NCBI GenBank assembly: GCA_020636505.1
Contig: JACJXR010000001.1
Location: 434,001-498,000 of the forward strand
Reading direction: 5' to 3'
Source of the DNA: Chitinophagales bacterium
GTDB lineage: Bacteria; Bacteroidota; Bacteroidia; Chitinophagales; Chitinophagaceae
Length of the DNA stretch: 64,000 nt
The translations under genes and the position numbers were made by a program. Shown piece after piece: positions 8,184 to 16,570 of this stretch (position 1 is the first letter of the stretch; every line of letters begins with the position of its first letter). The notes under the pieces are model-generated. The model was given only the letters and a program-made list of their open reading frames with translations, was not told the origin of the DNA and made no database searches.

Positions 8184-10805
8184 ATGCTTACTGCCAACGA
8201 GATCAGGCAACAGTTTTTAGATTTCTTCAAAGAGAAGGGGCACGAGATAGTACCCTCTGCACCTATTGTGGTGAAGAACGACCCTACACTGATGTTCATC
8301 AACGCGGGGATGAACCAGTTTAAAGACTATTTTTTGGGGAATCAACAGGCGCCCAATCCACGTGTGGCGGATACTCAAAAATGCCTTCGTGTAAGCGGTA
8401 AGCACAACGACTTGGAAGAGGTGGGTGTGGACCACTACCACCATACCATGTTCGAGATGTTGGGCAACTGGAGCTTTGGCGACTACTTTAAGAAAGAGGC
8501 TATCGCCTGGAGTTGGGAATTACTGACCGAAGTTTATAAAATAGATAAAGACCGCCTGTACGTAACCGTATTTGAAGGCGATGCCGGCGATAACCTACCC
8601 AAAGACGAGGACGCATATAATTTTTGGAAAGAGTGGATAGCGGAAGACCGCATCCTGATGGGTAATAAGAAGGACAACTTTTGGGAAATGGGCGACATAG
8701 GGCCATGCGGACCATGTACTGAAATACATGTGGACCTACGCAGCGATGAGGAGCGTACAAAAGTACCCGGACATGAATTGGTGAATGCAGACCACGAGCA
8801 GGTGATAGAGATATGGAACAACGTGTTCATGGAATTCAACCGTCAGAAGGACGGCAGCCTGCAAAAGCTACCCGCACAGCACGTGGATACCGGTATGGGA
8901 TTGGAGCGCTTGGTACGTGTGTTGCAAGGCAAGAACAGCAACTACGATACCGACCTTTTCTCAGGAACGATAAAAGAGATTGAAAAAATAACCGGCGAAC
9001 AATACACAAGAACAGACAGCAAAGAAGATGTTGCCTTCCGTGTTATTGCCGACCATATACGTGCCATAGCATTCACCATCGCCGACGGGCAACTGCCTTC
9101 GAACACAGGTGCAGGCTATGTGATACGTCGCATACTTCGTAGAGCGGTACGTTATTACTTCTCTTACATCAACTACAAACAACCGTTGTTGCATCAACTG
9201 TTGCCACAGTTGGCTGCACAGTTCAAAGATGTGTTCCCGGAGTTGGAAAGCCATATTGAGCTTGTAGGCAAGGTGGTGAAAGAAGAGGAAGAAGCATTTT
9301 TGAGAACGTTGGATAAAGGCTTGAAGAAAGTGGAAGAAATAACCACATCCAACAATGACAAAACAATATCCGGTACAGTTGCATTTGAACTGAACGACAC
9401 ATACGGTTTCCCTATCGACTTGACAGAACTGATAGCCAAAGAAAAGGGCTGGACGGTTGACTTGAAAGGTTTTGAAGCTGAACTGCAAAAACAAAAAGAA
9501 CGTAGCCGTGCCGCTACTGCTCTTGATACTGAAGACTGGGTAATTGTGAATGAAGGCAATGCCGTGAAGTTTGTAGGCTACGACAGCATGGAAGCCAAAG
9601 CTCAAGTATTGCGTTACCGTAAGGTAAGTGCCAAAAAGAAAGAACTGTATCAATTGGTATTGGATACCACACCTTTCTATGCAGAGAGTGGCGGACAGGT
9701 GGGCGACAGAGGCACGTTGACCATCAGTAGTGATGTCATTGATATCTTCGACACCAAGAAAGAGAACGACCTGATCATCCACTTTACAGAAAAGATACCT
9801 GCAACACTTGAAGGTGAGGTGATCGCCAAAGTAAACGACAGCAAACGTCGTGAAACGGAGATACACCACAGTGCAACACACTTGTTGCATGCCGCACTAC
9901 GCAGTGTATTGGGTGAACACGTGGCTCAAAAGGGTTCTTTGGTGAACGAAGAGCATTTGCGCTTCGACTTCTCGCACTTTGCAAAAGTGACCGACGAAGA
10001 AGTGGCACAGATAGAATCGATGGTGAACCAAAAAATTCGTGAGAACCATCCCGTGGTCATCAAAGAAATGAGTAAAGACGATGCGGTGGCTATGGGTGCC
10101 ATGGCATTGTTCGGAGAGAAGTATGGTGATACTGTACGTGTTGTCATCATCGACCCGCAATACTCCATAGAGCTTTGCGGTGGCACACACGTAGGTGCCA
10201 CAGGGCAGTTGGGCATGTTCAAGATTAAGCACGAGTCTGCCGTTGCCGCAGGTGTACGTCGTATAGAAGCGGTAAGCGGTAAAGCTGCTGAAGAGTACAT
10301 CAACGAAAATTTGACACTGCTACACGATCTGAAAGAAGCACTCAACAATCATAAAGACCCGCTACAGTCTGTACAAAAACTACAGAAAGAAAAAGCAGAG
10401 ATAGAGAAACATGCTGCAATGCTTGAAGCTCGTCAACTTGTGGTGGTACGCAACGAACTGTTGCAGAAAGACGAAGTGGTGGGTGATGTAAACTTCATTG
10501 CAGACATCGTTGAGGTAGGCTCGGCCGATGCGTTGAAAAAACTCTGCTTCGACATCAAGCATCATGTGAACGACCACGTGGTGGTTCTGTGTGCCAACAT
10601 AGACGGTAAAGCATTCGTCGCCATAGGTGTGGATGAAAAGGTGATCGCCGCTAAGCAGATAGATGCCAATGCCATCATCAAAAAGCATGTGGCACCACTC
10701 ATAAAAGGTGGTGGTGGCGGACAACCTGTATTGGCTACCGCAGGAGGACAGAATGCAGGTTCACTGCAAGAGGTGATAAATACCGTGAAGGGACTTTTCG
10801 CCTAA
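8184..10805 (+). CDS. alaS: Alanyl-tRNA synthetase
   Basis: An 873-residue class II synthetase charging tRNA-Ala in the cytoplasm; the length is typical. The N-terminal catalytic domain shows PTLMFINAGMNQFKDYFLG near residue 34 and HHTMFEMLGNWSFGDYF at 86-102 (class II motif 2 region). The editing domain carries the zinc ligands HHSATH near residue 560 and CGGTH near 665, used to clear mischarged serine and glycine. The C-terminal C-Ala domain ends in KGGGGGQ...GG near 840-856, which helps bind the tRNA elbow. The ATG at 8184 follows a good promoter match at 8153. Nothing in the sequence suggests damage. It is transcribed towards dnaN but separated by 163 bp containing a hairpin. Confidence 0.98.
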   Translation: MLTANEIRQQFLDFFKEKGHEIVPSAPIVVKNDPTLMFINAGMNQFKDYFLGNQQAPNPRVADTQKCLRVSGKHNDLEEVGVDHYHHTMFEMLGNWSFGDYFKKEAIAWSWELLTEVYKIDKDRLYVTVFEGDAGDNLPKDEDAYNFWKEWIAEDRILMGNKKDNFWEMGDIGPCGPCTEIHVDLRSDEERTKVPGHELVNADHEQVIEIWNNVFMEFNRQKDGSLQKLPAQHVDTGMGLERLVRVLQGKNSNYDTDLFSGTIKEIEKITGEQYTRTDSKEDVAFRVIADHIRAIAFTIADGQLPSNTGAGYVIRRILRRAVRYYFSYINYKQPLLHQLLPQLAAQFKDVFPELESHIELVGKVVKEEEEAFLRTLDKGLKKVEEITTSNNDKTISGTVAFELNDTYGFPIDLTELIAKEKGWTVDLKGFEAELQKQKERSRAATALDTEDWVIVNEGNAVKFVGYDSMEAKAQVLRYRKVSAKKKELYQLVLDTTPFYAESGGQVGDRGTLTISSDVIDIFDTKKENDLIIHFTEKIPATLEGEVIAKVNDSKRRETEIHHSATHLLHAALRSVLGEHVAQKGSLVNEEHLRFDFSHFAKVTDEEVAQIESMVNQKIRENHPVVIKEMSKDDAVAMGAMALFGEKYGDTVRVVIIDPQYSIELCGGTHVGATGQLGMFKIKHESAVAAGVRRIEAVSGKAAEEYINENLTLLHDLKEALNNHKDPLQSVQKLQKEKAEIEKHAAMLEARQLVVVRNELLQKDEVVGDVNFIADIVEVGSADALKKLCFDIKHHVNDHVVVLCANIDGKAFVAIGVDEKVIAAKQIDANAIIKKHVAPLIKGGGGGQPVLATAGGQNAGSLQEVINTVKGLFA

Positions 10806-10832
10806 CATCACAGCATCAAACAAGCAATACTT

Positions 10833-10885
10833 ATTAGTCGTAAAGCGCTTACTCGCAGGCTCTTATAGCCTGTCGTGCGACTAAT
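10833..10885. repeat. Nested inverted repeat between alaS and dnaN
   Basis: The outer arms ATTAGTCG (10833-10840) and CGACTAAT (10878-10885) enclose an inner hairpin CAGGCT-cttat-AGCCTG (10856-10872). There is no T-run after it, so it is not a classical intrinsic terminator. It could be an RNA structure at the alaS 3' end or an interspersed palindrome. Confidence 0.6.
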
Positions 10886-10939
10886 CCACAATAGGTTGTC
10901 AAATATCCACAGCCTCTGTACTTAGTTTGTCTAAACAGT

Positions 10940-10947
10940 TATCTTTG
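10940..10947 (+). promoter_or_regulatory. dnaN promoter, -7 element
   Basis: TATCTTTG matches TAnnTTTG exactly, 21 bp before the dnaN ATG, predicting a leader of about 15 nt. Confidence 0.55.
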
Positions 10948-10968
10948 TTTGAAGTAAAATTTAAATAA

Positions 10969-12090
10969 ATGCGATTTATTGTTTCGTCCACTGCGCTGTT
11001 AAAGAACCTACAACAGATAGGCGGTGTCATCAGCGCCAATACTGTTTTGTCGGTACTGGAAGATTTCTTGTTCGAGCTGAAAGGCAATACACTTACACTT
11101 ACAGCCACCGACCTTGAAACGATGATGCGTGTGCAAATGGATGTGAACGATGCACAAGGCGACGGACGCATTTGTATCCCTTCCAAAATATTATCGGATT
11201 ATTTGAAGAACCTTCCTGAGCAACCCATCACTTTCAATATCAACGAAAAAGAGTTGTCTGTTGAGATGAGCAGCGACGTGGGTAAGTACAAGATAGGTGG
11301 CGAGAAGGCCGACGACTTCCCGAAAGAGCCGGCACCGGGCGATACCACAACATTCAACATACCTTCAATCTCATTGATAGAAAGCATCAACAAAACATTG
11401 TTTGCGGTAAGCAACGATACGTTGCGCCCTGCAATGACGGGCGTATACTTTGAGTTGGCCAAAGACGGTCTGACCTTCGTATCCACAGATGCACACAGAT
11501 TGGTAAAGTATGCCAAGACAGATATCAACTGCCCGAAAGCGGATGGTTTCATCGTGCCTAAAAAGCCGATGCAACAGTTGCGTGCAACACTGCCACCCGA
11601 CGATAGCAACTTGGAACTTTCTTACAACAGCAGCCACCTTTTCGTTAAGAGCGAGAAGCTGAGCATGAGCTGCAGATTGATAGACGCAAGGTTCCCTGAT
11701 TACAAAGCGGTGGTGCCAACCGACAATCCTTATAAACTGACCATCAACAGAAACGATTTCATCAGTGCACTGCGCAGGGTGAGCATATTCGCTAACAAGA
11801 CCACCAACCAAGTGGTGTTGGACATCAACGGCAATGCTCTTACACTCAGCGCGCAGGATATAGACTTCTCTTACGAGGGTAAAGAAACGCTTAACTGTCA
11901 GTACAACGGCGAGGATATGAAAATAGCCTTCAACGCGAAACTGATGGTGGAGATGTTGGGCAACCTTGACGGTGAGGATATTCAGGTAGACCTGAGTACT
12001 CCTACACGTGCGGGTATCTTCCGCCCTACGGACAAGCAAGAGAATGAAGACCTGCTGATGCTGCTGATGCCACTAATGGTAGGAGTTTAG
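10969..12090 (+). CDS. dnaN: DNA polymerase III beta subunit (sliding clamp)
   Basis: A 373-residue protein of normal clamp length. It starts MRFIVSSTALLKNLQQIGGV and shows the three-domain clamp pattern: TVLSVLEDFLFELKGNTLTL in domain 1, LRPAMTGVYFELAKDGLTFVSTDAHRL in domain 2, and the C-terminal ending PTRAGIFRPTDKQENEDLLMLLMPLMVGV, the peptide that shapes the partner-binding groove. It encircles DNA as a dimer and tethers the replicative polymerase and repair enzymes. dnaA is not adjacent here. It has its own promoter match at 10940 and ends at a strong intrinsic terminator at 12125. Confidence 0.98.
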   Translation: MRFIVSSTALLKNLQQIGGVISANTVLSVLEDFLFELKGNTLTLTATDLETMMRVQMDVNDAQGDGRICIPSKILSDYLKNLPEQPITFNINEKELSVEMSSDVGKYKIGGEKADDFPKEPAPGDTTTFNIPSISLIESINKTLFAVSNDTLRPAMTGVYFELAKDGLTFVSTDAHRLVKYAKTDINCPKADGFIVPKKPMQQLRATLPPDDSNLELSYNSSHLFVKSEKLSMSCRLIDARFPDYKAVVPTDNPYKLTINRNDFISALRRVSIFANKTTNQVVLDINGNALTLSAQDIDFSYEGKETLNCQYNGEDMKIAFNAKLMVEMLGNLDGEDIQVDLSTPTRAGIFRPTDKQENEDLLMLLMPLMVGV

Positions 12091-12124
12091 TTTAACGTTT
12101 TATATAAACACAAACAAAACAGAG

Positions 12125-12146
12125 CCCCGCCCATGGCGGGGTTTTT
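12125..12146. terminator. Intrinsic terminator after dnaN, probably bidirectional
   Basis: CCCCGCC (12125-12131) pairs with GGCGGGG (12135-12141) around a CAT loop and is followed by TTTTT. Read on the minus strand the same stem is followed by CTCTGTTTTGTTTG, so it may also end the kptA-side transcript. Confidence 0.85.
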
Positions 12147-12339
12147 ATTTCTTAAATATTTTTGAAGTCGCAATGCACACGTTGGCTTCATCATACACAC
12201 ATACGAGATACATGCCTATCGGATAATCGCTCATATCCACTTCATTGCTTTTAGCATCCAATAATGTATTACCTGCCAAGTCATATACCTCAACATGATG
12301 CACACCATCACCTTTGACCAGATTGTTATGACGTTTCTG
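12145..12339 (-). pseudogene. Remnant of a T9SS C-terminal sorting domain
   Basis: The minus strand encodes about 64 residues without a start codon, ending at 12145. The readable part includes VEVYDLAGNTLLDA, then VDMSDYPIGMYLVCVYD and SKIFKK at the C-terminus. This is the layout of a type A T9SS sorting domain (VEVYDLxG ... PxGxYxVxV ... K). An in-frame TAA lies upstream at 12340-12342, so the body of the protein has been lost. It follows the kptA stop by only about 25 bp and overlaps the dnaN terminator. I read it as debris of a deleted secreted-protein gene. Confidence 0.6.
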
Positions 12340-12366
12340 TTACAGTTGCAAACAAGTTCTTTGTCA

Positions 12367-12921
12367 CTAACTGTTGAGAACTTTCAAATACTGAGGTATT
12401 ACACTATCTGTCAACCAAACACCATTATCAGACAAAAAGAATTCTAGCCCTGTGGTATACATTTCATTGGCAGAGACTATCAACACAACCGGCTTACCAT
12501 GTCTTTGTCCAACTTTAATAGCGGTATCTACATCTGCACTTAAGTGTACATGATGACGTTGCATTTTTTGAAGCCCTGATTCAAAAATAGAATTAAGATA
12601 TTTTTCGGCGGTGCCGTGATATAATATATTGGGCGGTGTTTGTGATTTATAGTTGAGTTCAATATCTACGGAATGTCCTTGGTTGGCTCTTATTTTGTCC
12701 AATGTATCATTGAATGCAAATCGTTGTTTGTTGTTGGAAGAAACAACATATTTAAGCACTTCGAAATTCACCCCAAGCCCCGATAGGTTTAATTTATCGA
12801 TAAGCTCCGTTACATCTGTCCATCCGTTCTCATCCAATACTATTCCAACCTTCTCCGGTTGATGCCGCAGTACCAAACTCAAGAACTTACTGATCTTCTT
12901 ATTTTCACTATCGCTTATCAT
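12367..12921 (-). CDS. kptA: RNA 2'-phosphotransferase, KptA/Tpt1 family
   Basis: A 184-residue protein starting at the ATG at 12921, which overlaps the upstream gene's stop codon as TAATG; a start 24 bp earlier is possible. It has the family's N-terminal winged-helix KISKFLSLVLRHQPEKVGI and ENGWTDVTELI, then the ADP-ribosyltransferase-like half with LYHGTAEKYL, QRHHVHLS, VLIVSANEM and FFLSDNGVWLTDSVIP. The family moves an RNA 2'-phosphate to NAD+, giving ADP-ribose 1'',2''-cyclic phosphate. Its bacterial role is unclear because bacteria lack the tRNA-splicing step it serves in fungi. It is the last intact gene of a minus-strand run that includes a response regulator. Confidence 0.93.
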   Translation of the reverse strand: MISDSENKKISKFLSLVLRHQPEKVGIVLDENGWTDVTELIDKLNLSGLGVNFEVLKYVVSSNNKQRFAFNDTLDKIRANQGHSVDIELNYKSQTPPNILYHGTAEKYLNSIFESGLQKMQRHHVHLSADVDTAIKVGQRHGKPVVLIVSANEMYTTGLEFFLSDNGVWLTDSVIPQYLKVLNS

Positions 12922-13700
12922 TACACTTTTTGAATTAGTTCGCACCTACACCAATCCACATAAATCACCCCAAACTCCTCGATTATCTTTCGCACTTCCT
13001 GATATGAATCTGTATTCATATTGCTTATACTCAACCGTGTTACTATACCATTCTTAACAGTGCCATAGTATCCAGTACCGGTAGTCTTAAACGAAAATCC
13101 TTCTGTTACGAATTCACCGTTTACTTGTAAAGGTTGCATTTCAGCAACGTGCATAAAGTTCATCAATTTGGAAAATTCAATTTCCAATTCGGGATCTTCG
13201 ATTATATTTCTTGCGTGACACTCTCGAAAAGCAACAAAGCCACTTTCCGATACAACCGAACTGTTTTCTATAATGTTGTTTATTTGTTCAAATTCTTTGT
13301 TCACGTTGTCAACCGAAGACGGTTTCAAGAACTCTTTTTGTCTCCATTCATCTTCGTGAATTACCAAAGGCTCTCCTGCATATTCAGACATACTTGATAA
13401 CGGTGGATAGTCATTTGAAACTGCCGGTATTGTAAAAAGCAGTTCGTCCGTATTTATCTGCTCAACTCTTTTCAATTTCAAAATGAGCTTGCGTGTATTG
13501 ATAAAGTCCGCAGCATTTTCGGGAATAGCCTCCTCCACAAGCCACTCTTCTTCATGAATATGCATTCTTGTGGGTACGGAAAATGTTTCAGGTAGTTGGC
13601 TGGGCTCCATATGAGAAACACCCATGGATTGGCCTGTTGAATTATCAATGAAGTTGACTTCGATTTTACTACTCTTAAACAGGTTTGATAGGAATTTCAT
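12921..13700 (-). CDS. Unknown protein with a duplicated IHE-EW motif
   Basis: A 259-residue protein I do not recognise. There is no signal peptide or membrane segment, and the composition is acidic. Two similar stretches occur: MHIHEEEWLVEEAIPEN near residue 46 and LVIHEDEWRQKEFLKPS near residue 113, suggesting an internal duplication with a conserved I-H-E-[DE]-E-W core. The C-terminal half contains GYYGTVKNGIVTRLSI and ends VIYVDWCRCELIQKV. It lies 15 bp after the response-regulator gene and shares its stop codon with the kptA start (TAATG), so translation of the two is probably coupled. That suggests, but does not prove, a joint role with KptA. Confidence 0.75.
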   Translation of the reverse strand: MKFLSNLFKSSKIEVNFIDNSTGQSMGVSHMEPSQLPETFSVPTRMHIHEEEWLVEEAIPENAADFINTRKLILKLKRVEQINTDELLFTIPAVSNDYPPLSSMSEYAGEPLVIHEDEWRQKEFLKPSSVDNVNKEFEQINNIIENSSVVSESGFVAFRECHARNIIEDPELEIEFSKLMNFMHVAEMQPLQVNGEFVTEGFSFKTTGTGYYGTVKNGIVTRLSISNMNTDSYQEVRKIIEEFGVIYVDWCRCELIQKV

Positions 13701-13715
13701 AGTTCGGCTTTAAGG

Positions 13716-14897
13716 TTACTTACCCAATATATACATCTCCACATCTTTCTTGGATATCTTCTTATCGCTGAAGATGATGAGGCGCTCTACAGCGTTGCGC
13801 AGCTCGCGGATGTTACCCGTCCAGTCGTGCTTTTGCAGCGCGTCCAATGCGGTTTTGTCTATTTCTTTTTCAGGCTGGTTGTACTCTGTGCTTATATCAC
13901 TCATGAAGTGTTCCACCAAAAGCGGAATATCGTCTTTACGGTCGTTTAGCGTAGGCACTTGTATGATGACCACACTCAAACGGTGGTATAGATCGAGGCG
14001 GAATTTCTTCTCTTCCACCTCTTGCTTCAGGTCTTTGTTGGTGGCCGCAATCACACGTACATCCACCTTTATTTCTTTGTCGCCACCCACACGTGTTATC
14101 TTACTCTCTTGCAAAGCACGCAATACTTTTGCCTGTGCATCCAGGCTCATATCTCCTATCTCGTCCAAGAACAACGTACCGCCCTTGGCCTGCTCGAACT
14201 TACCTATGCGCTGTTTGATGGCCGATGTGAACGAACCCTTTTCATGCCCGAACAGTTCGCTCTCTATCAATTCCGAAGGTATGGCCGCACAGTTCACTTC
14301 TATCAATGGTCCGTTGGCACGGGTGCTCAGTTCGTGAATGTTACGCGCCACCAATTCCTTACCCACACCGTTGGCACCGGTCACCAATACACGAGCATCG
14401 GTTGCCGCCACTTTCTCAATGGTTTCGTGTATATGCTTCATGGCGGGGGAGTCGCCTATCATCACATTGCTGCGAGAGATACGCTTGCGCAGTTGCTTGG
14501 TTTCTGACACCAACGAGCCTTTGTCCATGGCGTTGCGTATCGTGATGAGCAACCTGTTGAGGTCGGGTGGTTTGGATATGTAATCGTAGGCTCCCTTCTT
14601 AACGGCATCCACGGCGGTTTCTATATTGCCGTGTCCTGATATCATTACCACCGGTATGTCGGGCTTCATCTCCTTCACTTTGTCCAGCACTTCCAAGCCG
14701 TCCATCTTAGGCATTTTTATGTCGCATAGGATGCAATCATAATCATTGTTCTTGACCATTTCCAATCCTGCCGCTCCGTCTTCCGCCTCTTCGATGGTAA
14801 AACCTTCCAAAGACAGTATATCCTTCAAAGCGTTGCGTATCGCACGTTCGTCGTCGATTACCAATATTGTCTGTGCCGTATCTTTCTTAGTAGCCAT
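13716..14897 (-). CDS. NtrC-family response regulator without DNA-binding domain
   Basis: A 393-residue protein. Residues 1-125 are a receiver domain with D15-D16, phospho-acceptor D59 in CDIKMPKMDG and the later lysine in YDYISKPP. A sigma-54-activator type AAA+ domain follows: Walker A GANGVGKE, Walker B GGTLFLDEIGDM, and sensor II GNIRELRNAVERL. The sigma-54 contact loop, normally GAFTGA, reads GSFTSA at 221-226. The protein ends shortly after the AAA+ domain (DVEMYILGK) with no Fis-type helix-turn-helix. It therefore may not be a conventional DNA-bound sigma-54 activator. It follows the MORN-repeat gene by 5 bp and precedes the unknown gene by 15 bp. No partner kinase is adjacent. Confidence 0.9.
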   Translation of the reverse strand: MATKKDTAQTILVIDDERAIRNALKDILSLEGFTIEEAEDGAAGLEMVKNNDYDCILCDIKMPKMDGLEVLDKVKEMKPDIPVVMISGHGNIETAVDAVKKGAYDYISKPPDLNRLLITIRNAMDKGSLVSETKQLRKRISRSNVMIGDSPAMKHIHETIEKVAATDARVLVTGANGVGKELVARNIHELSTRANGPLIEVNCAAIPSELIESELFGHEKGSFTSAIKQRIGKFEQAKGGTLFLDEIGDMSLDAQAKVLRALQESKITRVGGDKEIKVDVRVIAATNKDLKQEVEEKKFRLDLYHRLSVVIIQVPTLNDRKDDIPLLVEHFMSDISTEYNQPEKEIDKTALDALQKHDWTGNIRELRNAVERLIIFSDKKISKKDVEMYILGK

Positions 14898-14902
14898 TCT
14901 GT

Positions 14903-15631
14903 TTATTTGGTCTTTGCCTGTTTTTTATCGTATTGCTTCCACTTGCCTACCTTCTGTCCTTTTTCGTACATGCCTTCCGCTTTCATGGAGCCGTCCTCGT
15001 AATACTCTTTCCATAGTCCGTCGCGCTCGTCGTCTTTGTACCTACCCAACTCTTGCACTATCCCCGACTCATAAAATGAGGAGGACTCTCCGTCTTTCAC
15101 ACCCTTTCGGTATTCGTACTCCACGGCTTTGTTGCCGTTCTCGTAATACCATATGTTTCTTCCGTCCCGCTCGTCGTGCACATAGCCCCCAAACTCCTGT
15201 ATGCGTCCGTTGTCGTAATATTTCCTGTACGGGCCATGCTTTTTACCTTCTGAGTACAACTCGTCCAATATGATGGGGCCTCTGTACTTGTACACTTTCT
15301 TAGGGCCTTCCAACAGTCCGTTCTCATAATGCTCTATCATACCCACATATCCCTCTGCAAACACTTCCATATGCATACCATGCTTTTTGCCGTCATGATA
15401 TGTGGTCATGGACTTGGGGTACTGAGATGGCCAAAACTCATTCCACGCACCTTCCATCTTACCTTTATGGTAGTAGCCCTCTTGTATCAACTGGTTGCTG
15501 GCAATGACAAATACCTGTATGAATTCCCATCCACCGGGGTCTTTTCGTCTTAAAGTATCGAATTCCTGAGCTTGTGTATTCTGTGTCATAAATCCTGCCA
15601 ATATTAGCAGAACCCAAATTTTACTGTTCAT
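14903..15631 (-). CDS. Secreted MORN-repeat (YwqK-like) protein
   Basis: A 242-residue protein from the ATG at 15631. The frame opens further upstream at 15685, but starting at MNSKIWVLLILAGFMTQNTQA-Q gives a clean signal peptide. The mature part is a series of about eight short repeats of the type YENGLLEGPKKVYKYRG, YYDNGRIQEFGGY and YYEDGSMKAEGMYEKGQ, typical of the MORN-like repeats often labelled YwqK antitoxin. No toxin gene is beside it, so I do not call it an antitoxin. It is probably periplasmic or surface-located and is the first gene of the run leading to the response regulator and kptA. Confidence 0.8.
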   Translation of the reverse strand: MNSKIWVLLILAGFMTQNTQAQEFDTLRRKDPGGWEFIQVFVIASNQLIQEGYYHKGKMEGAWNEFWPSQYPKSMTTYHDGKKHGMHMEVFAEGYVGMIEHYENGLLEGPKKVYKYRGPIILDELYSEGKKHGPYRKYYDNGRIQEFGGYVHDERDGRNIWYYENGNKAVEYEYRKGVKDGESSSFYESGIVQELGRYKDDERDGLWKEYYEDGSMKAEGMYEKGQKVGKWKQYDKKQAKTK

Positions 15632-15752
15632 CCTTTCAGATATTTTGAGCAATTTAACAATTAATGAATAGAGGTTATGCCCCATAGAGACAGTATTAAC
15701 ATTATCAATGGTTGTATAATCGTGTACATTTCACCGTCGTGGGTTTTAAATG

Positions 15753-15760
15753 TAACTTTG
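15753..15760 (+). promoter_or_regulatory. Pirin gene promoter, -7 element
   Basis: TAACTTTG is an exact TAnnTTTG match, 39 bp before the pirin ATG. Confidence 0.55.
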
Positions 15761-15799
15761 TAATAAATTAATGTATCTACAACAATAAAAGGAGTAATC

Positions 15800-16519
15800 A
15801 TGTCAAATACGGTTTTTCATTCAGCGGATACAAGAGGCCATGCCAATCACGGATGGCTGAATGCCAAGCATTCTTTCAGCTTTGCGGGACATTACGACCC
15901 TGAGCGTATACAGTTCGGCGCATTGCGTGTATTGAACGACGATATAATAGCACCGGGTATGGGCTTCGGTAAACACCCACACGACAATATGGAGATCATC
16001 ACCATCATACTGGACGGAGCTTTGGAGCATAGGGACAGTATGGGACACGGAGAGGTGATCAACCCAGACGAAGTACAGGTGATGAGTGCAGGAAGCGGTA
16101 TCTTCCACAGTGAGTTCAACCACAACAAAGACAGAGAGGTGAATGTGTTGCAATCATGGATATTCACCAAAACGCACAATGTGGAGCCTCGCTACGACCA
16201 AACAAGGTTTCCCGAAGCAGACCGCGTCAACAAATGGCAAACACTGGTATCACCTATAGACAATGAAGACCCGGGTCTGAAGATTCATCAGGATGCATGG
16301 ATGTACCGCAGCAAATTGGAGAAAGGCAACAGCATAACACATGCATTGCATACCGACAGGCATGGCGCGTACATATTCTTGATAAATGGGAAAGTGACCA
16401 TAGACGGACAAGAGCTGAGCAGGCGCGATGCAATGGGCATAACCAATGCCAAAGATGTGACCATAACTGCATCGGAAGACAGCGATGTACTGATGTACGA
16501 AGTACCGATGGACTATTAA
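15800..16519 (+). CDS. Pirin family protein (cupin)
   Basis: A 239-residue cytoplasmic double-cupin protein. The metal site is intact: H59 and H61 in GKHPHDNMEI and H103/E105 in GIFHSEFNH. Other family words are HGWLNAKHSFSFAGHYDPER near residue 17, HRDSMGHGEVINPDEVQVMSAG and LQSWIF. The start has an unusually good ribosome-binding site for this window (AAAGGAG, 5 bp before ATG). Bacterial pirins include quercetin dioxygenases and proteins that modulate central metabolism or stress responses; the substrate here is unknown. The next gene follows after 51 bp and may be co-transcribed. Confidence 0.92.
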   Translation: MSNTVFHSADTRGHANHGWLNAKHSFSFAGHYDPERIQFGALRVLNDDIIAPGMGFGKHPHDNMEIITIILDGALEHRDSMGHGEVINPDEVQVMSAGSGIFHSEFNHNKDREVNVLQSWIFTKTHNVEPRYDQTRFPEADRVNKWQTLVSPIDNEDPGLKIHQDAWMYRSKLEKGNSITHALHTDRHGAYIFLINGKVTIDGQELSRRDAMGITNAKDVTITASEDSDVLMYEVPMDY

Positions 16520-16570
16520 TGGTTTAAGTCTGCTTTTTCTTAAATTAGAAGAAGTACAACAAACAGAACA

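Noticed and set aside
8961..9890. A 309-residue open frame on the minus strand inside alaS
   Set aside because: It lies wholly opposite alaS, is rich in Cys/His/Phe typical of an antisense reading, and has no family similarity.
14903..15631. YwqK antitoxin of a toxin-antitoxin system
   Set aside because: It has a signal peptide and MORN-type repeats, and no toxin-like gene is adjacent; the antitoxin name is only a database label.
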